This document shows, in pieces, positions 35,137 through 43,921 of a stretch of DNA of 64,000 nt. The stretch's first letter is position 1, and each line of letters begins with the position of its first letter. The DNA comes from Achromobacter piechaudii NBRC 102461. Lineage in GTDB: Bacteria > Pseudomonadota > Gammaproteobacteria > Burkholderiales > Burkholderiaceae_B. The stretch lies in assembly GCF_001571245.1 (NCBI RefSeq), contig NZ_BCTK01000005.1, positions 248,001 to 312,000 of the forward strand. Reading direction: 5' to 3'. A program made the translations under genes and the position numbers. The notes under the pieces were generated by a model. That model was not told the DNA's origin. It did not search any database and saw only the letters and a list, made by a program, of their open reading frames with translations.

Positions 35137-36808
35137 CATGACCTCGCAGGACATGGCAGGCAAGCTGCTCGCGGCCGGCTTCGAGCGCAGCGGCCCAGCG
35201 GCTACGGCCTTGAGCGACCCGATCGCGGACACGCCCATGGTCGTGACGCTGGACCAGTTGCGGCCCTACGACCATGACCCGCGCATGAAGCGCAACCCGG
35301 CTTACGAGGAAATCAAGGCATCCATCCGCGAGCGCGGCCTGGACGCGGCGCCGGCCATCACGCGCAGGCCCGGCGAGGACCACTACATCATCCGCAACGG
35401 CGGCAACACGCGACTGGCGATCCTGCGCGAACTCTGGTCGGAGACCAAGGAAGAACGCTTCTTCCGCATATCGTGCCTGTTCCGACCATGGCCGGAGCGC
35501 GGTGAAATCGTCGCGCTGACCGGGCATCTTGCCGAGAACGAACTGCGCGGCGGCCTCACGTTCATCGAGCGCGCGCTCGGCGTCGAGAAAGCACGGGAGT
35601 TCTACGAGCAGGAGAGCGGCGCCGCCCTGAGCCAGTCGGAACTGGCCCGCCGCCTGGCGGCCGATGGCTTCCCCGTCCAGCGGTCGCACATCACCCGCAT
35701 GGCCGACGCGGTGCGCTACCTGCTGCCCGCCATTCCCACTGTGCTCTATGGCGGCCTGGGGCGCCACCAGGTCGAGCGGCTGTCGGTCATGCGCACGGCC
35801 TGCAAACGCACCTGGGAGCACTACGCCAAGGACCGTTCGCTGCCGCTGGACTTCGACAGTTTCTTTCAGGAGGTGCTGGCGCAGTTCGACACGCAGGGCG
35901 ACGAGTTCGCGCCGCAGCGCGTGCAAGACGAGCTGATCGGCCAGATGTCCGAGCTGCTGGGCATCGGCTACGACGTGCTGGCGCTGGACCTGACCGAATC
36001 GGAAAGCCGCCACCGGGCGCTGGTCAGTGACCCGACGCCACCTGCGGCGCAGCCGGCGTTGCCTTCGCCCACCGCCGGCACGCCGACTCCGCCGGGCGCA
36101 GCATCGTCCATCGCCACGCCTGCAGCGGCGGCCGGTCCTCCACCCGCCAGCCCTCCGGCGTCCGAGCCCACCTTGCGCCACGACGACACGGCGGTTGGCG
36201 AAGCGGCCACGGGAAGCCAGCCGGCCGCACCGGGCGATCTGCTTCGCGAGCACATCGTCTCGCCAGCACCGACGACAGAACGGCTCCAATCGATCCAGCG
36301 CATGGTCGCCGACCAGTTGGGCGATGCGCTGCCGCCCGACTTCTCGGCGAGCGTGCTGCAGTCCATCCCGGTGCAAGCCGGCGGACTCTATCCGATCTCC
36401 GACGTCTGGTACATCGACGCCGGCCTGGACACGCCCGATCGGCTGCGCATCCACATCGCGCAGTTCGCGCGCGAGATCGCCGGGGAGGCAGACCTGGACG
36501 AGTGCATCGAGGATCGCGCCGATGGCATCGGGTTTGCGTGCCGCGCCCGCGGCCAAGCCCCGTCGCCGCTCGGCCGCGCGGTGCTGACGCTGCTCACTTC
36601 CCTGACGGGTCAGCCCGTCGCCGAAGCGGGCCTGGACGGCGCGCAGCTCGCCGCCGACCTGCCGACCCTGTTGCACGGCCAGAGCCAAGGCCATGGCAGC
36701 GGCGCAAGGCGCTTGAGCGACACGGCGTTGGTCAAGCTCTTTCGGCTGCTGCGCCTCGCCCGGCGTCTGCTGGACCTGGAAGCCGGCACCACGGCGCCCG
36801 GGACGTGA
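35129..36808 (+). CDS. parB: ParB-family partition protein of the ICE
   Basis: This 559-residue ParB-like protein is longer than chromosomal ParB. The N-terminal ParB/Srx domain includes VVTLDQLRPYDHDPRMKRNP, IRERGLDAAP and YIIRNGGNTRLAIL (the G-N-T-R version of the ParB box). A helix-turn-helix region is seen at SQSELARRLAADGFPVQRSHITRM. A Pro/Ala-rich linker (residues about 300-370) leads to a conserved C-terminal domain with WYIDAGLDTPDRLRIHIAQ. ATG 35129 overlaps the preceding gene. It works with ParA, and the same pair is found in PAGI-2-type elements. Confidence 0.88.
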   Translation: MADMTSQDMAGKLLAAGFERSGPAATALSDPIADTPMVVTLDQLRPYDHDPRMKRNPAYEEIKASIRERGLDAAPAITRRPGEDHYIIRNGGNTRLAILRELWSETKEERFFRISCLFRPWPERGEIVALTGHLAENELRGGLTFIERALGVEKAREFYEQESGAALSQSELARRLAADGFPVQRSHITRMADAVRYLLPAIPTVLYGGLGRHQVERLSVMRTACKRTWEHYAKDRSLPLDFDSFFQEVLAQFDTQGDEFAPQRVQDELIGQMSELLGIGYDVLALDLTESESRHRALVSDPTPPAAQPALPSPTAGTPTPPGAASSIATPAAAAGPPPASPPASEPTLRHDDTAVGEAATGSQPAAPGDLLREHIVSPAPTTERLQSIQRMVADQLGDALPPDFSASVLQSIPVQAGGLYPISDVWYIDAGLDTPDRLRIHIAQFAREIAGEADLDECIEDRADGIGFACRARGQAPSPLGRAVLTLLTSLTGQPVAEAGLDGAQLAADLPTLLHGQSQGHGSGARRLSDTALVKLFRLLRLARRLLDLEAGTTAPGT

Positions 36809-36822
36809 GCGAGGGAGGCCGC

Positions 36823-37383
36823 ATGTCCACATCGCATCCGCTCAACCAGGCCGTGATTGCCCAGGCGCTGTATGACCTTCGCAACGGCCAACTGCGCCGC
36901 TGCAAGGCCATGGGCTTCGGCGAGGCCGAGCTGGATGCGCTCAAGCACCCCGCGCTGATCAGCGTGCTGGCCAACGCCAGCGTCTCGTGGTGCTCGGTCA
37001 CGGTCAACCGCGAAGTGCTGCAGCGCCTGCTCAACCAGGCACAGGACGTGGAGAAGGAAATCGCCACGGTCGATCGCATGCTGCGGCTGGGGGCCAGCAC
37101 GGAGATGGTCAGCCGCTTCTATGGCCTGACCCATCAGGAAGTCGCCCTGCGGCGGGAGATCCTCGGCCTGCCCAAGCGCAAGGGGCGCCACCCCGTCCTG
37201 GACGAGACCCAGGACACCGAACTGTGGCGGCAATGGAAAGCCGTGACCAGCAGCAGGAACGTCGATCTGGAGGACGAGACCTCGATTCTCGATGCGGCCA
37301 TGGACCTGGCCGAGGGCATGTCGCTGCCGCTCTCGGTGGTCTGGGCCGCGATCAGGAACTGGGTCGATCAGGGATTGGGCTAG
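36823..37383 (+). CDS. DUF2857 family ICE protein
   Basis: The 186-residue protein starts at ATG 36823 behind GAGGGAGG, 14 nt after parB. It matches the DUF2857 pattern known from SPI-7/PAGI-2 elements: LNQAVIAQALYDLRNGQLRRCKAMGF, then helix-turn-helix-like MVSRFYGLTHQEVALRREILGL and PLSVVWAAIRNWVDQ. Members sit between parB and the STY4528 replication gene. A DNA-binding role in replication or control is likely but unproven. Confidence 0.85.
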   Translation: MSTSHPLNQAVIAQALYDLRNGQLRRCKAMGFGEAELDALKHPALISVLANASVSWCSVTVNREVLQRLLNQAQDVEKEIATVDRMLRLGASTEMVSRFYGLTHQEVALRREILGLPKRKGRHPVLDETQDTELWRQWKAVTSSRNVDLEDETSILDAAMDLAEGMSLPLSVVWAAIRNWVDQGLG

Positions 37384-37386
37384 GCC

Positions 37387-38625
37387 ATGGCCGTGGACGA
37401 CACCGCCCCACGAGCCCAGCGCCCTGGCCCCATCGCACTCGCCGACCTGTTCGACGCTGCGCTGAAGGACCTCGCGCCCAAGTCCAGCTCTGGCGCTCCC
37501 GCGTCCCTGCCTGCTCCAACGCCCACGCCTCCTACGTCCGGCGACGCCTTCCTGTTCAGTGGCAATCGGCACGAGAGCGTGCCGCGGCGGCTGTTCCTCG
37601 ACCGCCGCCTGACACCGCTGGAGCGCAACGCCTGGCAGGTGTTCCGATTGATGCTCAACGACGATGGCGTCACGGCATTTCCCACCTATGAGCAGTTGCG
37701 CCCCTGGCTGGCGTCGATGCCCTGCGCAGGCCAGGCCTCCCATGAGACCGTGGCGCGGGCGCTGACGCTGCTGCGCCTGACGCGCTGGCTGAGCCTCGTG
37801 CGACGACGGCGCGACCCCAAGACCGGTCGCATCCTCGGCAACCTCTACGTCCTGCACGACGAACCGCTGACGCCGTTCGAGGCGATGCAACTCGACGCCG
37901 ACTACCTGGCCCTGGTCAGCCAGTCGCTGGGGCATTCGGCCAAGGCCGTCCAGGTGGTGGGACTCAACACCCTCCAGGAGATCGCGGACGACCCGATGCT
38001 GTCCGGACGCACCTTGCCGTCGCGGCTGCAAGTGCTCGCCGAGCGCCTGGCCGACCAGGGCATCACCGCCTCCGAAAGTTATCCACAGGAGGATGCGGTC
38101 CACGATTCCGAAGAAGGGCCCGCGAGCCTTCTTCGGAATGGCGATCGCCCATCTTCGGAATCCGAAGCAGGGCCGAAACCCGCGCCAGACGGCGCTCTTC
38201 GGAATCCGAAGCAGGACCGTACAGTACGTAGTAGTCGTATTGATGAAGTACGTACTACCGCGCAGGCGCGTGCGCTGGGCGACCTGCAATGGCCCAAGCG
38301 CTTCGCGGAACTGAAGGCGGAACAGCAGGCCGGAGCCAAGATGGCGTTGCAGCAGGTGGACGCTGCCCTGCGGCAGGCCGTGCTGGACGAATGGGCCGCA
38401 CGGTGCGGCAAGCATGGCATCCGCAACCCCGCCGGTTATCTGTTCGGCATCATCCAGCGCGCCATGCGCGGCGAGTTCAATGCCTGGGCCAAGCAGACCG
38501 GCCCGGCACCGCCAACACCATCGGCGGCGCGAGCGCCACCAACCGAGCCGCCGCGCAACGTCGTGCCGCCCGAGGTGGCCCGGCAGCACATCGAGCGCCT
38601 GCGCGATCTGCTGCGCAAATCCTGA
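37387..38625 (+). CDS. STY4528-family pathogenicity-island replication protein
   Basis: The 412-residue protein begins MAVDDTAPRAQRPGPIALAD and contains a winged-helix region, VPRRLFLDRRLTPLERNAWQVFRLML with SHETVARALTLLRLTRWLSLVRRRRDPKTGR (split over motifs). It ends with the segment ARCGKHGIRNPAGYLFGIIQRAMRGEF typical of the family. These proteins are annotated as replication proteins in SPI-7-like islands. The coding stretch 38105-38258 contains striking inverted and direct repeats, and its 3' end is duplicated downstream. It is four nt behind the DUF2857 gene, so they are co-transcribed. Confidence 0.85.
   Translation: MAVDDTAPRAQRPGPIALADLFDAALKDLAPKSSSGAPASLPAPTPTPPTSGDAFLFSGNRHESVPRRLFLDRRLTPLERNAWQVFRLMLNDDGVTAFPTYEQLRPWLASMPCAGQASHETVARALTLLRLTRWLSLVRRRRDPKTGRILGNLYVLHDEPLTPFEAMQLDADYLALVSQSLGHSAKAVQVVGLNTLQEIADDPMLSGRTLPSRLQVLAERLADQGITASESYPQEDAVHDSEEGPASLLRNGDRPSSESEAGPKPAPDGALRNPKQDRTVRSSRIDEVRTTAQARALGDLQWPKRFAELKAEQQAGAKMALQQVDAALRQAVLDEWAARCGKHGIRNPAGYLFGIIQRAMRGEFNAWAKQTGPAPPTPSAARAPPTEPPRNVVPPEVARQHIERLRDLLRKS
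38105..38258 (+). repeat. Inverted and direct repeats inside the STY4528 gene
   Basis: ATTCCGAAGAAGG (38105-38117) pairs with CCTTCTTCGGAAT (38127-38139). CTTCGGAATCCGAAGCAGG occurs exactly at 38153-38171 and 38198-38216; each copy contains a perfect 15-bp palindrome. AGTACGTAGTA (38223) and AGTACGTACTA (38247) follow. The array is iteron-like and looks like a replication-protein binding region inside its own gene. Confidence 0.8.
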
Positions 38626-38945
38626 GCACAGGGCTTGTCAAAGCCGTGAAGTAGATCTCCATGGCGGTCGGCAGAAACGGTCCCCTGGGGACGGCTGTGC
38701 GGTGAAGCGCCGGGCGACGGCGCGACATGCTGCGCAAAACCTGAGTAGAGCGCATGCAAGACCATGAAGCAGACCTCCATGGCGCTCAACGGAACGGTCC
38801 CCTGGGGACGGCTGCGCGGCGAAGGATCGTGTCGAACGGCAGCGCGACGTGCGGTGCAGCACGCATACCGTCAACAACCGAGGACGGGAACGCCGATGTG
38901 AGTGCCCATCTGCGGAGCGGTCCCCAGGGGACCGTTGCGCGCTGC
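38602..38945 (+). repeat. Degenerate tandem repeat of about 118 bp with GTCCCC-N-GGGGAC palindromes
   Basis: The last codons of the STY4528 gene plus following DNA (from 38602) are repeated from 38721. The clearest identity is 38646-38708 against 38763-38825. Each unit contains GTCCCCTGGGGAC (38680-38692 and 38797-38809), and a third diverged unit has GGTCCCCAGGGGACC (38919-38933). No gene is present between 38626 and 39054. The regular spacing (117 and about 122 bp) suggests protein-binding sites or an origin. Confidence 0.8.
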
Positions 38946-39054
38946 GCCGCCAGCGCGCACAGAACCGGGGGTCGGCTCATTTCGGTTTGTTGACTGACTG
39001 CCTTCCGCTGCATGCGGATGCTGGCGGCTCCCTGTCCACCAGCGAGCGATCACC

Positions 39055-39846
39055 ATGGCAACCAGCAACGAACCATTGCAACTCAACCTCGGCTCCCTGC
39101 GCAGCGCGATGTCGCTGACGCTGCACACCCACCACGCCTCGCGCATCTGGCATGGCCGCGCCGCCGCCGAGGGGCGACCGGGCATCGTCGGCCTGAACGG
39201 CTACATCGCCGTCATGAACAAGATGAAGCGCGGCTCGGAGCAGGACGACCCATACAGCGACTGGTGGATGCTTCGCATCGAAGACAAGCTCGACCAGACC
39301 AGGACCACGCTGCAGACGCTGCGCGACCAGGTGGACCAGGCCCTGGCCGGCGTGCCCGCCGCGTTGACCCTGGGCGAGAACCTCAACGTGCAGCCCGTCA
39401 AGCTTCCGCTGTTCGTCAATGCGCAGTTGGGCTTTGCCGCCGTCTATCTCCTGGCCGACTACGACGACATCGCGCGCAAGCTGATCCTCGCCCACCACAC
39501 CGCGCTGATCGATCGCTCGACGTTGGAGCGCTGGCTCAACGAAGGTGCCCACGCGCTGCGCAGCCTGTTCAGCCTGGCCCAGCAATACCGCTACTCGGGC
39601 TGCACCCGCGACGACTTCGCGGCCAAGAACGCCGCAGCTCGGGCAGCATTGGAGAAGTTCGGCGAACTGCCGCAGGACGTGCTCGAAGGCATGCGCCGCT
39701 CGAAGTTTGCGCCGCCCGTCGTGCGCCGTGGTCTGCAACAGCGTGGTGATAGCGCTGCCGCAGCCGCATCTCCCACCGACGAAGGCGCTGCCGCCGATTC
39801 GGCCGAGGCCAAGTCCACAGCCGCCGGCGAGGACGAACCGGCATGA
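39055..39846 (+). CDS. TIGR03761-family ICE protein
   Basis: This is a 263-residue soluble protein of the PFL_4669/TIGR03761 family found only in integrating conjugative elements. Landmarks: SLRSAMSLTLHTHHASRIWHGR, IVGLNGYIAVMNKMKRGSEQDDPYSDWWM, LPLFVNAQLGFAAVYLLADYDDIARK and AGCTRDDFAAK-like CTRDDFAAKNAAARAAL. The C-terminal 40 residues are low-complexity Ala/Glu. It starts the group TIGR03761-DUF3158-ssb-topB, thought to serve ICE DNA processing. The stop overlaps the DUF3158 start by four bases. Confidence 0.87.
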   Translation: MATSNEPLQLNLGSLRSAMSLTLHTHHASRIWHGRAAAEGRPGIVGLNGYIAVMNKMKRGSEQDDPYSDWWMLRIEDKLDQTRTTLQTLRDQVDQALAGVPAALTLGENLNVQPVKLPLFVNAQLGFAAVYLLADYDDIARKLILAHHTALIDRSTLERWLNEGAHALRSLFSLAQQYRYSGCTRDDFAAKNAAARAALEKFGELPQDVLEGMRRSKFAPPVVRRGLQQRGDSAAAAASPTDEGAAADSAEAKSTAAGEDEPA

Positions 39847-40370
39847 GCGACCCGAACCGCGAACCGCGCTACTTCCGTCGTCTGGAACAGCCAGCCTTCA
39901 TGCGGCTGGAACACGCGGCCTCTCTAAAAGGCCTTTTAAAGCCTTTTAAAGGTAAAGGGGACTTCGAGGCCTGGGCCAGCCAGTGCTTCGCCATGCGCGA
40001 CGAGTTGATTGCCCTGGCGCAGCGACAGGTGCTGCCACAGGCGTGCGGGCATCCCTTCCACCTGCTTCCCGTCGAGCTGGCCCAGCAGACCACTGGCGCA
40101 GGCACGACCTTTCTTCGCTGGCGCAAGCACGATCGATCGGCCATGGGCGTGGCGTTGTGGCAGGAGCTGATGGCGAGCCCCAGCACGCCGGTCAACCTGC
40201 TGCACGACCTGCACGAGATCGAACTGCAGCGCGTCATGCTGAACATGCAGATCAGCCTGCTGCACACCCTGGGCAGGCAAGCACAGGAATGCGCCAGCAA
40301 GGCCGCGCAGGCGGACAACACCTACCTGCGCCGGCTCGCGTCCGTTCCTGCCGCAGTGCGCGATCGGTGA
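39843..40370 (+). CDS. DUF3158 family ICE protein
   Basis: The 175-residue protein starts with ATGA overlap to the preceding gene. It contains FRRLEQPAFMRLEHAASLKG, then LLKPFKGKGDFEAWASQC, AQRQVLPQACGHPFHLLPVELAQQ and GTTFLRWRKHD, which are DUF3158 features. The function is unknown; the position between TIGR03761 and ssb is conserved in this ICE family. A short AT-rich repeat (GCCTTTTAAA twice, 39931-39950) within the coding region contrasts with the GC-rich surroundings. Confidence 0.85.
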   Translation: MSDPNREPRYFRRLEQPAFMRLEHAASLKGLLKPFKGKGDFEAWASQCFAMRDELIALAQRQVLPQACGHPFHLLPVELAQQTTGAGTTFLRWRKHDRSAMGVALWQELMASPSTPVNLLHDLHEIELQRVMLNMQISLLHTLGRQAQECASKAAQADNTYLRRLASVPAAVRDR

Positions 40371-40443
40371 TTGCGCCTGCCATCCGAGCACGCGCCCGAG
40401 CCCAACGAGGCACGGGTATTTCAACCACCACGGAGATTCCAAC

Positions 40444-40884
40444 ATGAGCACACAATTCATCGGCGAGGGCAACATCGGATCGCCTCCCGAGTACCGCGAA
40501 TTCCCCAATGGCAACGACGATCCTCGCCGGTTGCTCCGGCTGAACGTGTACTTCGACAACCCCGTCCCCACCAAGGGCGGCGAGTTCGAGGACCGCGGCG
40601 GCTTCTGGGCGCCGGTGGAACTCTGGCACCACGACGCCGACCGCTGGCAGCAGCTCTACCAGAAGGGCATGCGGGTGCTGGTCGTCGGCCGCATGGAGCG
40701 CGACCCCTGGACGGACAACGAAGATCAGCCGCGTGAGACTTGGCAGGTCAACGCGCGCAGTGTCGGCATCCTGCCGTACCGCATCGAGTCTGTGGCCCTC
40801 AGCCCGAAGCCACAGGAGGCAGAGCCGAAGCCCCAGGCCACCCAGGAATCGACGGCGCCGAAAGAGACCAAGCGCAGGAAGTGA
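40444..40884 (+). CDS. ssb: ICE-encoded single-stranded DNA-binding protein
   Basis: This 146-residue OB-fold protein protects single-stranded DNA during conjugative transfer or replication. It reads MSTQFIGEGNIGSPPEYREF, RLNVYFDNPVPTKGGEFEDRGGFWAPVELW, GMRVLVVGRMERDPW and AINARSV-like WQVNARSVGILPYRIESV. The C-terminal tail is Lys/Glu-rich (ESTAPKETKRRK) and lacks the acidic DDDIPF tip of chromosomal SSB, so interaction with host SSB partners is probably different. It lies between DUF3158 and topB. Confidence 0.9.
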   Translation: MSTQFIGEGNIGSPPEYREFPNGNDDPRRLLRLNVYFDNPVPTKGGEFEDRGGFWAPVELWHHDADRWQQLYQKGMRVLVVGRMERDPWTDNEDQPRETWQVNARSVGILPYRIESVALSPKPQEAEPKPQATQESTAPKETKRRK

Positions 40885-40890
40885 TCGGGC

Positions 40891-40928
40891 ATGGAGGGCG
40901 GCTGCCGCAGTGCTTCGCCGCCCTCCAT
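40891..40928 (+). terminator. Stable hairpin after ssb
   Basis: ATGGAGGGCGGC and GCCGCCCTCCAT form a 12-bp perfect stem around a 14-nt loop 6 nt after the ssb stop. No T-run follows, so it may stabilise the mRNA rather than terminate it. The following 240 nt up to topB hold no supported gene. Confidence 0.55.
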
Positions 40929-41167
40929 GCGCTGCGAATTATCCCCAGGGGATAGCTCCACCAACGTCCACCGAGTTCCACGCGCGCTCCCGGAAATCGC
41001 GGCTCTCGGCCCGCACACTTCCGGCCACGCACCTTCCCCGCACTCGCCATTTCATCGGCGTGAAAGCGGTCGCTGCCGCATGCGGCTTGTTTGCTGCTGC
41101 CAGGGGCTGCGCTCGGCATCCTCGATCCCAGCAACTCCATGAACAACAGGAATCGGGATGGACGGAT

Positions 41168-43198
41168 ATGCGGCTGTTCTTGTGCGAGAAGCCCTCCCAG
41201 GGCAAAGACATTGGCCGGATTCTCGGCGCCACGCAGCGCGGTGAAGGCTGCCTCAACGGTTCCGGCGTCACGGTCACCTGGTGCATCGGCCATCTCGTGG
41301 AGGCGGCGCCGCCCGAGGCCTACGACGAGCAGCTCAAACGATGGTCCGTTGAGCAGTTGCCCATCATTCCCCAGCACTGGCGGGTCGAGGTCAAACCGAA
41401 GACCGCCACGCAATTCAAGGTCGTCAAGGCGCTCTTGGCGAAGGCGACTCACCTGGTTATCGCCACCGATGCCGACCGCGAGGGCGAATTGATCGCCCGC
41501 GAGATCGTGGAGCTTTGCGGCTACCGCGGCCCCATCGAACGCCTGTGGCTGTCGGCGCTCAACGATGCGTCCATTCGGGCGGCACTGGGCAAGCTGCGGC
41601 CTTCGGCCGAGACGCTTTCGATGTACCACTCGGCGCTGGCGCGCTCCCGTGCGGATTGGCTCGTGGGCATGAACCTGAGCCGGCTGTTCACGGTGCTGGG
41701 GCGACAGGCGGGTTACGACGGCGTGCTGTCGGTCGGCCGCGTACAGACCCCGACGCTCAAGCTCGTTGTGGACCGCGACCGCGAGATCGCGCGCTTCGTG
41801 TCCGTACCATACTGGGCCATCGCCGTGTCCCTGTTCGCAGGCGGTTCGACTTTCGCCGCGCAATGGGTTCCACCCGATGCGTGCACCGACGACGCAGGCC
41901 GCTGCCTGCGGCAGCCGGTCGCACAGCAGACCATGCAGCAGATCCGCGCTGCGGGCAGTGCCCACGTCGTGTCGGTGGAGACTGAGCGTGTCCGCGAAGG
42001 CCCGCCGCTGCCGTTCGACCTGGGCACCTTGCAGGAAGTGTGTTCCAAGCAGCTTGGGCTGGACGTGCAGGAAACCTTGGAGATTGCCCAAGCCCTGTAC
42101 GAGACGCACAAGGCCACGACGTACCCCCGCTCGGACTCCGGCTACCTGCCCGAGAGCATGTTTGCCGAAGTGCCCACCGTTCTCGACAGCCTGCTCAAGA
42201 CCGATCCCTCGCTGCGCTCGATCATGGGCCAGCTCGACCGCTCGCAGCGCTCGCGCGCCTGGAACGATGGCAAGGTCACGGCGCACCACGGCATCATCCC
42301 GACGCTCGAACCGGCGAAGCTCTCCGCCATGAGCGAGAAGGAACTGGCCGTGTACAGGCTCATCCGGTCGCATTACCTGGCGCAGTTCCTCCCTCACCAC
42401 GAGTTCGACCGCACTGTGGCCAAGTTTTCGTGCGGGGGGCAGAACCTGGCGGCCACGGGCAAGCAGGTTGTCATCCCGGGTTGGCGCCAGGTGCTCGCCG
42501 AGCCGCAGGCCGAAGACGGTGATGGCGAGGGCGATACTGCGGTCCGCGCCCAGGTGCTGCCCGCGCTGCCGAAACTGTATGAGGGCCTGGCATGCCAGGT
42601 GGCCGACGTCGATCTCAAGGCACTCAAGACGCTGCCGCCCAAACCGTACACGCAAGGCGAGTTGGTCAAGTCCATGAAAGGCGTCGCCAAGCTGGTGTCC
42701 GATCCCCGCCTGAAGCAGAAGCTCAAGGATACGGTTGGCATCGGCACCGAAGCGACGCGGGCCAACATCATCGGCGGCCTGATCGCTCGCGGCTACCTCG
42801 TGAAGAAGGGGCGCGCCATCCGCGCCTCGGATGCGGCTTTCACTTTGATCGATGCCGTGCCTGCGGCGATTGCCGACCCTGGCACCACCGCCGTCTGGGA
42901 ACAGGCGCTCGACATGATCGAGGCCGGACAGCTCACCCTGGACGTGTTCATCGGCAAGCAGGCCGCGTGGATTTCGCAGTTGATTGCGCAGTACGGCAGC
43001 GCCTCCCTGTCCATCAAGGTTCCCCAAGGGCCGGCATGCCCGCAGTGCGGCGCACCCACGCGCCAGCGCAGCGGCAAGAGCGGCCCGTTCTGGTCGTGCA
43101 GCCGCTACCCGGACTGCAAAGGCACGCTGCCAGTCGAATCCGGCAGCTCCAAGCGCGGCGCCTCGCGCCCGCGCCGTAGCGGCCGCAAAGGCTCCTGA
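41168..43198 (+). CDS. topB: DNA topoisomerase III of the ICE
   Basis: This is a type IA topoisomerase of 676 residues. The Toprim acidic triad appears in ATDADREGELIAREIVELCG (near residue 100). The catalytic tyrosine lies in THKATTYPRSDSGYLPES (near residue 320), and SVGRVQTPTLKLVVDRDREI is the type IA strand-binding motif. EATRANIIGGLIARGYL follows. The C-terminus ends in a zinc ribbon (ACPQCGAPTRQRSG ... FWSCSRYPDCKGT) and a basic tail. ICE-borne TopB probably resolves transfer or replication intermediates. ATG 41168 matches MRLFLCEKPSQGKDI of the family. Confidence 0.95.
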   Translation: MRLFLCEKPSQGKDIGRILGATQRGEGCLNGSGVTVTWCIGHLVEAAPPEAYDEQLKRWSVEQLPIIPQHWRVEVKPKTATQFKVVKALLAKATHLVIATDADREGELIAREIVELCGYRGPIERLWLSALNDASIRAALGKLRPSAETLSMYHSALARSRADWLVGMNLSRLFTVLGRQAGYDGVLSVGRVQTPTLKLVVDRDREIARFVSVPYWAIAVSLFAGGSTFAAQWVPPDACTDDAGRCLRQPVAQQTMQQIRAAGSAHVVSVETERVREGPPLPFDLGTLQEVCSKQLGLDVQETLEIAQALYETHKATTYPRSDSGYLPESMFAEVPTVLDSLLKTDPSLRSIMGQLDRSQRSRAWNDGKVTAHHGIIPTLEPAKLSAMSEKELAVYRLIRSHYLAQFLPHHEFDRTVAKFSCGGQNLAATGKQVVIPGWRQVLAEPQAEDGDGEGDTAVRAQVLPALPKLYEGLACQVADVDLKALKTLPPKPYTQGELVKSMKGVAKLVSDPRLKQKLKDTVGIGTEATRANIIGGLIARGYLVKKGRAIRASDAAFTLIDAVPAAIADPGTTAVWEQALDMIEAGQLTLDVFIGKQAAWISQLIAQYGSASLSIKVPQGPACPQCGAPTRQRSGKSGPFWSCSRYPDCKGTLPVESGSSKRGASRPRRSGRKGS

Positions 43199-43921
43199 CC
43201 GCCCCCGTTCCCCGTGAGCCGTGCCCGCCTTCGGCGGCGTGGCCCCTGTCCCGCACTCCGCCGCATGCCCTGCGGGACGCCCAGCGCGCAACGCCTTCTT
43301 GATCCGTGTGCGCGTCCCGCCCAGCCGTCCCCGGCCGCGGGACCTGAAGGTAGCTTCTCTGCGAGCCGCACCACGCGCGTTCTGTTGATCTGCGTTTCTT
43401 CCGCCCTCTGCGAAGGGTCTCCCGGTGGCTTGCCAGGCTGCACGAGCCACCGGGAGACCCTTCGTGGTCAGCGGTAATCGGTGCCGGTGCCCGCCGGTGC
43501 AAAAACGGGCTCCCTTTGTGCGCGGATGTGCGCCAGACGATGCCGGCCCCAGCCACGACATGGGCCGGGTGTGATTGCTTGATGAGCAGACGGTTCTAGC
43601 GACGACCGGGCCTGCCAATCAGCCCACGGGTGGTTCCTCTTTTCTCCCGAGCCGAAGGCCGTTGGGCCTTCGGCGCCATTCTCCTGCCCATCAACGTCCC
43701 GGCCCGGCCATTGGCCTGGGCCACACGAACAGGAGAGACGACATGCACCCTCAACCTTGCGCACCGCTGCTGTACGGCAGACGGAGGTCGAGAACGGCAT
43801 GCCCGCCTATCGCGCGGCCATCGCCAATGGTACGCTCGGCTGCAGCCGAGGCCGTAGCCCAAAGGCTGGACTACCTCTTTTGCAGAGGTAAACCTCGGGA
43901 TGAACTGGGCGAAAACATGCC
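43199..43921. other. Gene-poor region between topB and the metal cargo
   Basis: 723 nt without a supported gene. Apart from the 20-bp inverted repeat at 43411-43464, there are only short frames with no ribosome-binding site or motif. The sequence after about 43740 is probably the scar where the metal cargo entered. Confidence 0.4.
43411..43464. repeat. Perfect 20-bp inverted repeat
   Basis: CGAAGGGTCTCCCGGTGGCT (43411-43430) is exactly complementary to AGCCACCGGGAGACCCTTCG (43445-43464), with a 14-nt loop. No T-tract follows, so it is not a standard terminator. It could be a transfer or replication structure of the ICE. Confidence 0.75.

Noticed and set aside
40799-43618. 939-codon minus-strand frame opposite ssb and topB
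   Set aside because: Antisense shadow of two unmistakable genes; Arg/Ala-rich low-complexity translation.
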